Positions 34,201 through 46,400 of a stretch of DNA of 64,000 bases are shown here, in pieces. The DNA is taken from positions 3,939,660-4,003,659 of the forward strand of contig FN649735.1 of NCBI GenBank assembly GCA_000310025.1, given 5' to 3'. The DNA comes from Ectocarpus siliculosus (taxonomy: Eukaryota; Sar; Phaeophyceae; Ectocarpales; Ectocarpaceae). Under the pieces are notes generated by a model. The model was not told where the DNA came from. It searched no databases and saw only the letters and a list, made by a program, of their open reading frames with translations. Positions within the stretch are counted from its first letter, which is position 1, and every line of letters starts with the position of its first letter. A program made the position numbers and the translations under genes.

Positions 34201-37200
34201 GCATGTGGGGTGCGGGTGGTTCCTGTACAATTCTTTTGGTGTGTTTGTTGGTAGAAACGTTCCCGACGACGTCCCTACTCCAACAATATTACAATCGGTA
34301 TGCTTGAGTATTTCGTCATTGAGGTACCAAAAGGACCGATGCCGATGCCCCATGCCGATGACACGGAAGGGATTGCGACGCGAGCGATACGCCAATGCTT
34401 CGGCCATACCCTGCACGCATACGCTAAAGCTTCTCGAAAATATTCCCTCCTTCGGCATCGTGGAACTCTCTATTTTTGCGGGCGTGCAGTGAGGTGGAGC
34501 ACGTGAAGAAGGCGGCGAACGACATGGAGTACCCTCTGATGGAGGAGTACGACTTCCGGAACGACACCTTGAACCCTCCTCTTAAGATCGACCTCAAGGC
34601 CAACACTCGCATCAGGGCCTACCAGGAGAAGTCCTTGAGCAAGATGTTTGGAAACGGAAGGGCTCGCTCAGGTTGGTCCTTTATGCTTTGCTGGTGTCGT
34701 TTTGAGGGGTTGTCGCACTCTTGATTGAATCAGCCGTTTGCACTCTTTTGTGGAATCGGCAGCGTCTCCTTGGAGCAAACATGGAGAGATGTTGATTCCG
34801 TGCAAAACATGAGCCCGATGTGATGTGGTCTGCAACTCATTCTGTGTTTTCATGTTGACTCTTGTTCCGCCGTTGTTGCCGCCGCTGTGGCTGCTGTCTC
34901 GACAGGCATCATTGTGTTGCCGTGTGGAGCAGGCAAGACGTTGACTGGGGTGACCGCCGCGTCTACCATCAAGAAGAGCTGCCTCGTGCTCTGCACCAGC
35001 GGCGTCAGTGTGTTACAGTGGAAGTACCAGTTTCAGGTTTGTCAGTCGGAGGCATTTTTTGTGTTTCTTCTTCAAGGTTGCTCATTTGATTTCTGTGTTG
35101 TGTCATCCGGCGAAGTCCTACTTGCTCCGGTATGTGGTAAACGTGACTATTATAGGCTATTGTATTCGGAGATTGTTGCGCCGCAAACGAAGGGATGATC
35201 CGCCGTCGCATCCTGTGTTGACTCTGCCGCGCATTGATGCGGTGTGGACTATTCCGTGTCTTCGTGATACTTTCTGCAGTTGTGGACGGACATCGCGGAG
35301 AAGGACATCTCCTGCTTCACTTCCGACATCAAGGAAGCCATCAACGAAGAGGTGTGACACAAGGTTTTCTGAACAAAACAAGATGTTGCGTCCAAAGTAT
35401 ACTTCTGGGAGCCGCCATTGTTTGAGCCACAAAGCGCGCCCTCGTTCGCGTGTTTTATACCATCACGTTTCTACGGACCCCACGCACTACCGACACAGAG
35501 GGGCCGGGCCCCTTGCCTGAAGCACGCACTATTGGCAATAGCGTCTCTCGCCCTCCCGAAAGACGCTTACTTCTATAAGCATCTGTTCTTCGCGAGACGC
35601 AGCAACTAATGCACTGTCTTCGTTTCGTTTCGCAAAGGCCGGCGTGCTGATCACGACTTACAGCATGATCAGCTTCGCGGGACAGCGTTCGGAGATCGCC
35701 AAGAAGATCATTGACACCATCACCAAGCGCGAGTGGGGTTTCATGCTACTCGACGAGGTACCCACAATCATGTGTAAAACGAATTGTAGTGTATATGCAC
35801 TTGCCCACCAGACCTGTCGCTTTGCCCTACTTCCGTTTACCTTTCGTGCGTGTGTATCATATTCGGTAGTGTTTAAGAGCAGAGCAAGTAGCTGCGCAGG
35901 CCTAGTTTTTGTGAGCAGTGCCCGGTAGCGTTGGCGGCCTACATGGCACCATCTTTTTCGTAGTCTTACTTCGGCAACGTTGAAGGCATGCACCGCAGAG
36001 GATGCTCTTCTGTCAGCGAGGCTTCCCCATCTGGTAGGAATGGAAGCTGCCGGCGACGGGTGCAACGTGTATGGGGCGTCAAAAACCGATCATCCGAAAT
36101 ATTTTCCCTGCGTTCTGTGTGTACAGAGACACGTTGTGTGTACGCTTGCCATATAGCTGCAAGCAGAATGTACATCTTCCGGTCAGGGTGTTGCGTTTTT
36201 TTGTTTCTGGGATTGTTATGAAACATGCCTGAGACGGATCGTTTATTGTAGTGTCTTCTGGCGGATTTTGGACCCCCGCGCGCACTGTCCGTCACCTGTT
36301 GACCCGTTTTGCTCCCTTCCACTCTTGGTCGCCGCGCAATCTGCCATTTTTCTTGCACATCGCGGGAAAATTTCCAAGGTGCACGTGGTTCCGGCACGCA
36401 TGTTCCGGAAAGTGCTGAGCGTGTGCAACGCCCACTGCAAGCTGGGGCTGACCGCTACCCTCGTGCGAGAGGACGACTTGATCTCCGACCTCAACTTCCT
36501 CATCGGGCCCAAGCTCTACGAGGCCAACTGGATGGATCTAACCCAGGTGTGTCAATGGTGTTGTGACCGATGTTGCTGTCGCCGCGCTCGTGTTGCTTTT
36601 TCTGCTATCATTGTAGTTGTGTGGATGACTTCAGTGTTTGGCGGATGTGAAGATGATGCGTGATCGTGTGCCGCGGTTGCCATAGAATGTACGACGGATC
36701 TTTTCTCGGGCCTGGACCACTGTTTCGTCGATACCCTTACCCGTACGTGTGCGTGTTGTGTGCTGGCTACAGAGTGGATACCTCGCGAACGTGCAGTGCG
36801 TGGAGGCTTGGTGCCCCATGACGGCGGAGTTCTACTCCGAGTACCTCAAGCCTGGGGTCACCGCTCGACAGAAGCAGCTGCTGTACATCATGAACCCCAA
36901 CAAGTTCAGGCGAGGCATCCGTTTGGCTCTGACACAGTTTCAAGTTGTAGCCAATCATAACCTCCAACTCGTTGAGGTCGGGCAAGACAACCATCCGACT
37001 CCTCTATCGCGTCATAGAAAGGGGTGTGATACATGCAAACGTGCGAGAAAATGAACCCCAACGCAATGACTTCCGGCGAGACATGCGTTCGGCTCCTCCG
37101 CAAGTAGCTATTCACTTGAAATGGCACCGACGGCAGAAATAGCGTGCAGCTTGGCGATATGTCGACTCAGTGATTCACACATTAGCCTTAGGTGCTGTAT

Positions 37201-40200
37201 CCCGAGCAGGCGTGACTGACTCTGTGCTAAATAGAGTGCTCAGTCTAGAAGCAGTACCATTTGGTGTCTCACTCTGTCTAGACTATCGCTTTCGCGATGG
37301 CGTGTTTGTGTGGTGGTTGCGGGCATGTTCTCCCGTATTTTCTTTCTTTCCAGGACTTGCGAGTACTTGGTGCGGACCCACATGGAGAGGAACGACAAGG
37401 TTATCATCTTCGGAGACAACGTGTTCTCCCTCAAAAAGGTAGACGGAAAGAGGTAGCGTACTGTCATGTGCTGAAATTGGAAACACGTCTCCGATTACAC
37501 GAACGACACTTACACACACTTTTTGGAGTACATGATTTCAGGTATTGTCAGCATTTTCTCCCCGTCCCTTCCCTAAGCCAGAAAGGGCCATGTGCACGTG
37601 GCGTTTGACACAAGACTTGCGTGATTTGGTTGGTAGAACTGTGTTCCAAAGCAGGTGCTCACATTCGTTCGAGGTAGACAGACCAAACTTCGGAGCAAGG
37701 CTATGCGATCGTTTCACGTAGTGCTGTATTTGTCGAAGCATCCACGGGGCAGTTGCGTAGAATCCCCACTATCCGGAAGAGGTGAGTACAGTGGGAAACG
37801 AAAAACCGCGAAGGTTTGGAACGTGGATTGCTTTCAAAAATCTCAGACGTGATTCTTGGCAGGAAGCTTGCGCTTCATGTGACTCTGGCGACGCCTATCT
37901 CCTCACGGTACCGTGGTTTGTACTCGGGATTAAAGTTCCGTCGTTGTTCTTCGCAGCTTGAGCCCGTCTCGTGATAACACCCGCCGGCGTTCGTTACCCT
38001 CCTCTCGTTGACAGTTCGCCACGATCCTACAAATCCCGTTCATCTACGGCGCTACGCCAGAGAGCGAACGATCGCGTATTCTGGGGACGTTTCGGGTGAA
38101 TCCCCTGGTGAACTGCATCGGCCTATCCAAGGTGGGAGACACGTCGATCGACATCCCGGAGGCGAACGTCATCATCCAGGTATGTTTTGAGAATGGAAGT
38201 ACGATTGGCGAACGCGGTAGTTCTGCTGCTCTACGTCCTTCTTCCTCGGATGACACTTCGCCGTGATAGAGCTCTTTGTTGTTGAATTGTTGTCCGTGTT
38301 GCTACCGAGTTCGCGGTACCTACGATATCATATCGGGCTGGTGACTCGCACTTTTCGTACGTGCGTCGAGAGAAGGCACAAGAAGCGTTTGTCCGCTGTG
38401 TTGCTTGCACTTCGAGACAATAACACTTACCATCGAACCATCGATGCCGCTTCTTTTTTCTGTGTCGCAGATCTCGAGCCACTTCGGTAGCCGTAGGCAG
38501 GAGGCTCAACGGTTGGGGCGGATTTTACGACCGAAGGTAAGAATCGCCTCCATTTGGTAGCGGCTGCGTAGATCCTTGTTGATGCGGCAATGTTTGAGGA
38601 AACATGTGCGTTTAGCTTCTACAGGTTGGCACCTCTCCTGTGTTGTCTGTCTTACCATTGCTGTCAAGTATTTATTTTCTACGATTCTCGACCGATTCAT
38701 GGGAAGCCGATGTATTCTGTCGGTCGATTGAAACTACAATTTTTGGCCTTTGGACGATGTTCGAACACGTGTCTTGTACACAAAGGTCAGCACACGGTGG
38801 CCCAATCATCCCTCCAGCCGTCGTTGGCTCCCAATGGGTCGACGTGCCAACTCTCTGTTTCTCTTTTGCGCACCTCGTAGGGACATTGGCGAATCCGACC
38901 GGGGCTGGATGTCACTCCGTCCACCCGACCAAAAGAATGAAAAGTTAATTTTACTCTATGATAGATTATCTTGCTAGATTGACACCGTTTTTGGCCTTGT
39001 CGGCCTCTTCACGTCATTTCCACCATGCTGGTATTCGTGCAGTCCAACGTCGACGGTGGTTTCAACGCGTTCTTCTACACGCTGGTCAGCACAGACACGT
39101 CGGAGATGTACTACTCGTCCAAGCGGCAGCAGTACCTCGTTGACCAGGGCTACACCTTCAAGGTACTCGACCTTTCCACAGCCTACTGTAGATCGACCCT
39201 GACGCTTATACTATCGCATGCGGAAGTCCCCAATCCTACCCCCAACACTTAGGTTCCTTTTCGGTCAGGGCAACACCGTCGGGGAATGCGCATGTTTTCC
39301 TTTTGACCGGGACTGTGCACACCAATTCCCCGCTCATCGACCAAGTCAGTCCCACTCAAGGGCCAGTTCGGGGTGTACCCACAACACTCGCTCGTCTATT
39401 TGTAGGTTTGCGACGTTTTATAGAGCCTTCGAGGTCAGGGCAGAGGATGTGTGACTCAAGAGGTTTTCGAAATGCAACGATTGGTCGGAGTATGTATCAG
39501 CCACCAGAAACAAAAAGATGTATCGGGAGAAACACGGAAAAACAAGAGTGACCGGAAACTACCCATAAGCAGCACGACGTTTTCGACGGACTATAACGAC
39601 GAGCAGCGATGCACGTGTCCCAACGAATTTGAACCAGGCCAACGCCAACCATGTAGGCTAGCCCTACGTAGGCTTGGCCTGAGTTTGAATCCGGACCAGC
39701 ATGAATGCGACAATGCATTCGAGCAATGCTGTGACCCGTGTACATGCCGCCACGCTTCTGCGTACGCTTCTGCAGGTGGTGACGGACCTCGCAAATGCGT
39801 CGGATCGGTCGCAAAGCAAGCTCCCAGACCGCAAGTCTGAGCTCCGGGTTCTGCAGGAAACGCTCATGGCCAAGACGGACCAGGAAGAGAAGGACGAGAA
39901 GAAGATGCTAGATAGGGATATGGACGACATCGGAGAGGGATCTGCAAGGGGCACGGTAAGCTTTGAAATGAATCCGTGACCTCGGGAAATAGTCCCAAAG
40001 AAACGGTTGATGGTGTATGAATGACGTCTCCACGCTTGGCGCGCTGTGAGCTGACGAACCGGAAAGTCGGGAGACAATGCGAACACCGAAGACCACGTTT
40101 CCCCACGAACAACACGTTCAAAGAATATAAACCAAGAGTCATGAAAAGGCAAGTGTATACTTCGGGTACAACACGATACGTAGGGACGACGTCGGTAAGG

Positions 40201-40518
40201 GGTTTATGTGCCGCGCTTTTTAACAAGAACACTTGCCTTATTTATGCTAATCAGATGGTCTCCACTTCTCTCAATTCCTATTTGTTGACAACCACTCCAT
40301 GTCGAGCAATGTGTTCACTCCACTTCGAGATGGACATACCGTAAATAACGCGATCGTTTCGAACTTATTTTTACGTTTCATGGGCTGTCCAGGTGATGCG
40401 ACGGAAGGGTAACTTGGGAGCGCTTTCGGGAGCGGACGGGTCAAGGTACATGGAGTACGACTCGAGGCCACCGCCAAAGAAACACCCCTTGTTCAAGTCG
40501 AGATACGTCAAGATGTGA
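31269..40518 (+). CDS. ERCC3: TFIIH DNA helicase XPB/ERCC3 (Ssl2), complete, 17 exons
   Basis: XPB is the 3'-to-5' DNA translocase of TFIIH; it opens promoters for RNA polymerase II and DNA around lesions in nucleotide excision repair. Exons: up to 31637 (5' border uncertain), 32061-32324, 32676-32825, 33219-33362, 33798-34150, 34490-34671, 34906-35036, 35280-35351, 35638-35757, 36379-36546, 36773-36909, 37354-37438, 38015-38179, 38471-38536, 39043-39162, 39776-39955, 40393-40518 (TGA). All phases agree, giving about 820 residues after exon 1, close to other eukaryotic XPBs. N-terminal domain: [15 protein letters not shown]. Motif [13 protein letters not shown] (split by an intron); motif [12 protein letters not shown] with the RED loop; [10 protein letters not shown]; motif [12 protein letters not shown]. 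Exon 5 carries a Glu run and a Gly/Ala-rich insert. The intron after 36909 begins GC rather than GT. The acidic exon 1 ([11 protein letters not shown]) makes the start codon uncertain: ATG 31269 or 31299. Confidence 0.97.
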
Positions 40519-41901
40519 ATCTGTCCATCTGTCTGATTTTGGTTGTTTCTCTGGTGGTTGCTACGAGAACCCCCCTATGTTCAAGCCGTGATGCGCCCGT
40601 TTCTCAGATGGGCCGCTTCGCTTGTTGGGTAAAAAGCGCGTGATTAGTCGGCTGAATCGCCCGTTATGCGTCTGATGGCGGGCTGGATCGCCTCCGTTCA
40701 CTTGCTGTCTACTTATGTTTCTGTGTCGTCCACCTTTGCCTGTGTGCAGTGTTCTAGCGGGTAGACTTCTGAGGGTGTGATAGTGTTGGCAGCAGTGGGG
40801 CACACATAAAGCTCCCGTGGCACGCCAAACGTGACCCCGTGTTATGATTCTCCGATTTGTCAAAAGGGGTAGTACTGCGTTTGACTGTGTGTAACGGATA
40901 GACACAACGCGAGACACCCCACCTGCAGGAGAAATACCGAAAAGATGCGGAATTTACAGTTGCTCTTGGGGGAATACCGTACTCCGGCAAGCACCGGCGA
41001 AAAAAATTTGGGCGTTGCCGTTGCACGAGGTCTCCTGCATCTTTCGATTGTGTGGTGGCGACGACGAACGCTCCGAGGGGACAACAACATGGGCGTTCGA
41101 CTGTAGGTATATCTCGAATGGGTAGTCTTTCTGTGCGTGTATTTATTTTTCCTTAATGGATTGATGAAGAAGACTTCGAAGAATCTGCATAGGACATCCA
41201 TCGTGTACTGGTCAGGGGTACCTGGGCGGTACCATTGACTATTTTTTCTGAAGTCTGGCGGTACAGCAGTACAGTAGGGGTTTCAATGGCGCAATACACA
41301 CGTGCGAGGATAATGACGAATGACAACGCGCGAGGATAATATGGAAAAACCGAGACGTCGATGATCTGGGCACCCGGAAAACGTGGGATATGTTGAGCTG
41401 CTGTTTGCCTGCTACAGCTACATTGTAGCCTACTATATATGTAGGAATCAAACGCATGATTCATTGTCATTCGTCATCATCATCATTCTCAAAAATCGGA
41501 CAACTCGAGTCGCACGCAGAGCATGGTAATACTGATGGCGATAGGACGACCTGCCCATTCAATCCAATATGCTTTAGCAATGGTACGCAAGCACTACTAG
41601 ACAGATGAGCCATGGTGTGTTCTGGATGGAAGCGGGGAAGCATCTGAATGGATAGAAAAAAGGAACTTGCCGGATTCGAGGAAGAATGTTGATGCCCTGC
41701 TGTGCTTCTTTTTTCATGTCCTCCCTGCCTACTCTGCCTTGTTGGGTACCTTGATCTCCCTTTTGCTGTTTTGCTTTTATTTAGATGGCTGTCTGCCCAT
41801 CTGCCGCCTCTTTGTTCTGTTGCCTCCACTTCCATGCCCTGGTGCGTAGTGCCTGATGCTGGTACGGCACCCTTTCATTTTTTTAGGCGGGTGTGGGAAG
41901 C

Positions 41902-41930
41902 ATTTATTTATTTATTTATTTATTTATTTT
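41902..41930. repeat. (TTTA)n microsatellite
   Basis: About seven tetranucleotide units. Confidence 0.9.
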
Positions 41931-42125
41931 TCATCGGTTTCCTAGGGGGCTCCTTTTCTCGACCGGTCGGTGCGGTATATATAGCTGTTCTTTTCTTTTT
42001 ATCATGTTTTTTTATCCGAGTGGTTTGTACTCTATTCTTGTTTTGTTTTCCCGCGGCGTCGTATGTGCCGGGTTTTGCGACCACGGGCTCCCCATTTTTG
42101 TGGACTATAGAGCTAATGTGAGAGA

Positions 42126-42152
42126 AACAACAACAACAACAACAACAACAAA
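42126..42152. repeat. (CAA)n microsatellite
   Basis: About nine trinucleotide units. Confidence 0.9.
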
Positions 42153-43478
42153 CGTGTGCATGTGCGCATACCATTTTGGACCCGACCAGACTGACGTCAT
42201 TTCGTCATTTCATTCGTCAGCCGATTAGCGCGTCGAGAGGGCGGCGTGGTTGGGCCAATCAGCTCCGACGGAACTGTGGACCTTATCCCGCCGCCCTTCA
42301 CACAGTTTACAGTCAGTCTCGTCTGTGCGCGCTTCAGCTGCTCCCAGTGTGGTGCGAACGCGTTACTCAAGTTCCGACCCCTGTCCGGGGTTGTGCTGCG
42401 CTCCCTTCTAGTCGCCTTGGGTGCCGTGAAGGCCTGCTAGAATCGAGGGCATACCGGAAGCTTTTGTTTGGTATTTCCATACGATCGCACGCCAGTTCTT
42501 GTCAACAGGACGCCAACCCCCATCCATCAAGCTGGAGCAGCGGGGTATGTAGCTCCTCCCGTGATACAAGGCACGCCAGCACACATCTACCACACTCGGA
42601 GCTATAGCTTTGAGATTTATCGCGGTACGGAGTCAAAGGGGTGCTACTGCTGTACCTCAGTGCACACGGCACCCCCGCGGCGTCGAGGTTGGTGGCGGGT
42701 CGTACACCTGGCCTTCGCCATGCCTGACGTTGTCGAAGCCACGTGGGTCGCGTTGGTTCTTGCCATCTCCTGCACGGGTAGTGCGATGGGAAGGGCTGGT
42801 TCAACGCCGACTCTCTTGTGAGCAATTGATTGTATGTCCGCGTGATTTTAGTCCGCACCGATTTGCTTGACAGAGCTGACGTTCGCAGTGGTTCTGTGTT
42901 TCGATAAACAGAACATGGATACCGACGGGTACAGATGTACAGCTGATTTTTGTTAGTAGAATGCTGTGCAATCTCATCTACTTGGCTACTCTTTTTATCT
43001 TGTAGCACACGCGTGCGACTGCCTGATGTCGACAAAATATGGAGTGGCGATGTTTACTCGTCGCCCGTCGGACGTTGCAAATGTGTCGACTGTTGTTTAC
43101 GCCATCTGTGCCAGCAAGTCAGCAACTGCTGTCGCCGTTCTGCTATCGCTTTGGGGACCTGCTCGAGGTTTGTAACTACACTTTCCTGTTTCTCATTGTT
43201 CCACATTTTCGTGACCTGCACATCATTTGTTGTTTGCATGTGTTTTCGCTCAACCCAGTTGCGGAGCAGTGTCTCTTCGTGTGCCATCACATTGTCTCTT
43301 CGTGTGCCAATCATATCGACAGTTGCAGCAGCGAACGGGAGTTGACTATGGGTGTATTGGCGGTATGCCCATACGCGTATGTCCATACGTGACGGCGTGT
43401 ATAGTCAAATCTATAGGAACTATAATTGTCTAGCTCATGAAGCATCGGCTCCTTCCCTCTGCCATTTTGTTTTCGCAG

Positions 43479-46400
43479 TGTGAGCCCACCGGCAGCTCCG
43501 GCGTCGTGCCCAAGGACAACAGTCGCTGCCGATGCACTTGGCAGCAGCACCAGCAGCGTCGGCGGCATCAGCAGCAGCGCACAGAGGGCCTGGTTTGATC
43601 CCACCAACGCGATGCCACCTCACACCTGGAAGATCTCTCGCTCACCTGAGGTAACGTACCTTAGTGCAATATGGCATGTGTGTACGACGGTGGCTGTTGG
43701 GGCTCATTGATTGCACATCTAGAAGCAAATAGCAATACTATGATCGTGGTGGCTCGCCCCCCACAGCAGTGCTTTTCTTTCTAGGATGAGGCAAAATCGT
43801 CTTTGGTAGAAGGCTTCCCTTCGGGAATTTGGTGTCTGGCCTCCCGCGGGCGGCGCAAGAGGACATGGCCACGGTCATTGCGGTTGTATCGTTGTACTCT
43901 ATCTCAACCTTCGGTAGTGCAACTGTAATGGCATAAACCGATCTCGCATTCATTTTCTTGGGGATTTTTTTGTTCTCACGGCGACTCTTCGCGTGCGCTA
44001 GCGACGTCATGTAGATCCTACTGCTGTAACACAGACTGCTGTGTTCTTGAACTAAATACGTTCTTTACAAACGGGTATATACACGGTCATCGCCCGGAGG
44101 TTTCTCCGCGGAATCTCTGTGATTAGTGGGGATTATTACATTTCCTCGTGAAATACCTCGGGGTGTAGTCGGGAATTGAAACCTGTGTAGTTGCCTTTTT
44201 GTGGTGTTGCCCGCTGCGTAGCAGTCGGCGAGGTGAGTCCCGGGCACATACGATAGGGCGCCAACCAGCCTTTTGCGTGCCTCTCACAAACAAGAGCGGC
44301 AACAGATCTTCTGATGGCCCATGCTCGTCATGCGCACTGCTGCCTCTGTAACTCTGTGTTGGTTGATCCCGCCGACTTCGGTTGATCACACTCTTGGTGT
44401 ACGGCTTTTCGACATTTGGTTCGGTGACCGTCCTTTGCGCGAAACACGTCCCCGCGAAATGGAGTCAGCGACGGCGACTGTACGTACCGATTGAACGTTA
44501 ACGTTCCACGGGTGCCTGGCGGTCCTCGGGTGTGTGCGGTAATATGATACCGACGACCCTCTTGCGTGCCCCTGAGAATGAACCATGAGAAGGGGCTCGC
44601 TGCCGCGAGCCTAAGTTGGGCCGAAGCACGAATAACGTTGAATTGGCACATGTACATACATCTGGCGGAAGAACAACGAAGTATTTTTCAAGCAAATTTT
44701 TCACAGTTTGGTCACACGAAAGTCTGCATAGATTACAGCAGTTGCAATTTTATGGAACATGCTTAGAAAAATAAAATGTTTCAGGTGAAAATCTTCCATA
44801 TCGTTGTCTCACTTGGTGAATGAACCCCGGTGACACGAATACTGCGTTCCAAACGCAGGTGAAAATGAAACCAGATCTATCTGCCAAGGGGTTTTCGGCC
44901 TTGAATGCGTTTTTTTTTGCGGGTTTGAGCAAGATCGCCTACGCTTCGGAGGATGAGGCGAGGGGACTTCTGGTGGGAAACTCCACTGAGCGAGGGCTTG
45001 GGTTCGACCGCTTTCACTGGTTTGAGGTGGGTGGTGGGATGTGTGTCACGAAGGCACACCCGTTAGACTGACAGGGAAATCTTGTATTTCGTTTTTACCG
45101 TTCTAGCAAAATGGACGACATTCGTCATCCACTCATTCGTTTCGGTATTTTCCCTGCAGCTGATGCAACCTGCTCATGTGCGTTCTTCTATTGTTCGCAA
45201 CGACGTAAGGGAATATGCAGACAAACACAGGAAGAATTTAGGCTCGACGATGCGAGGAGTGGGGGTTTCGTAACAGCCAGGGGTCATGACATACCCCGTG
45301 TGCCCCGATGACTCTAACTAACCCATCCTGTACCCGGGTTGCAGACCCCACAAATAGCGTGTTTTTTTCGTCACAAAGTAATGATGGTACGGAGCCCCTT
45401 GCGGCTTCGTTTCCCATCGGGACCAGCAGTCATTCCTCATCAACGCTGGCTGCAGTTGCGATCCAAATTTTGCCCCACCCCTGAAAAGACTCTCTGAGGT
45501 GTCCTCTTCACGTTGACACTTTTGAAAGCTTGTTTGAAACTCTACCGACGTGGACACAGCGCTGAAGTTCCAGTGTGAGGTGGTATCTCCGGAGAAGTCC
45601 AAACAAAGTTGGAGGTAGACACGTTGGGCATATTTGATCGACATACAGGCGATAGGAGTGCTTCACGGGAGCGACCCTCAGTTGTACCTATGCCTATGTA
45701 GTCCACTCTGGCGAAGTCTCGAGCGAGTTCGTCCGCTCTTCGAAGGTGGACAGCGTGAAGTTTGGTGCTGAGAGCTGCGCAACGGGCTCGAAGCAGCAGC
45801 CCTTTCACTTTTCGTCGCACGGTTCTTGCAAATGTCTGCGCGTGTAGAACACCACGTGCTTGAGATATCCTGCTGGTTTCACAGCACGTAGCCATCTGTT
45901 CTAGGAGCCCCAGCGGCGACAAAGGTATGCACCAGATGGTGTCGCATGTCAGCAAATCCCTTGGGGTTCACGCGGGGTACCATCGATGTTCGCGGAGCCC
46001 CCATGAATATTGTTTTCTCGTTTTGCGGGACCGCAACCCGGGTGTTGTCACCGACAGCAGTACAACGCACCTCATGATCAACATGAAAACGCGACAAACA
46101 GTGGATCCAACGACAGGTGCCCCTAACGAACAGTCGAACTGTGCCCAGTTCTTCGCCGTTTCGAATTTTACATTTTTGGAGTTTCAGAGCCGTACAAGTA
46201 AAACGGTTTGAACGGTTGCGTGATTAAAGTATTACGAGGTGAAGGTCGAAACCCAACTCTTCTCAGAGTACAAGCTTCATCGCAACGTAGTCGCGTCACG
46301 GTGAGTACATCTCGCAATATTTATGTTTCGCTGGCATCACATTTTTCTCGAAACACACAAGCACCCGCCGCGCCTCGTCGCATGTGTCGAAAAAAGGGAG

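Larger units (their letters stand above)
40519..43478. other. Intergenic region between helicase and lipase genes
   Basis: No supported coding region. It contains two microsatellites (41902-41930 and 42126-42152). A short plus-strand ATG frame at 42721 (MPDVVEATWVALVLAISC) has a signal-peptide-like hydrophobic core and could be a first exon of the lipase, but the phase does not fit exon 43479. Confidence 0.35.

Noticed and set aside
41902-42152. Microsatellites as regulatory elements
   Set aside because: Simple repeats with no conserved context.
43738-44010. 90-codon minus-strand ORF in a lipase intron
   Set aside because: No recognised domain; length is within chance at this base composition.
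45542-45955. 137-codon minus-strand ORF inside the lipase gene
   Set aside because: Leu/Arg-rich with no motif; it lies in an intron region of the opposite-strand gene and has no splice or promoter support.
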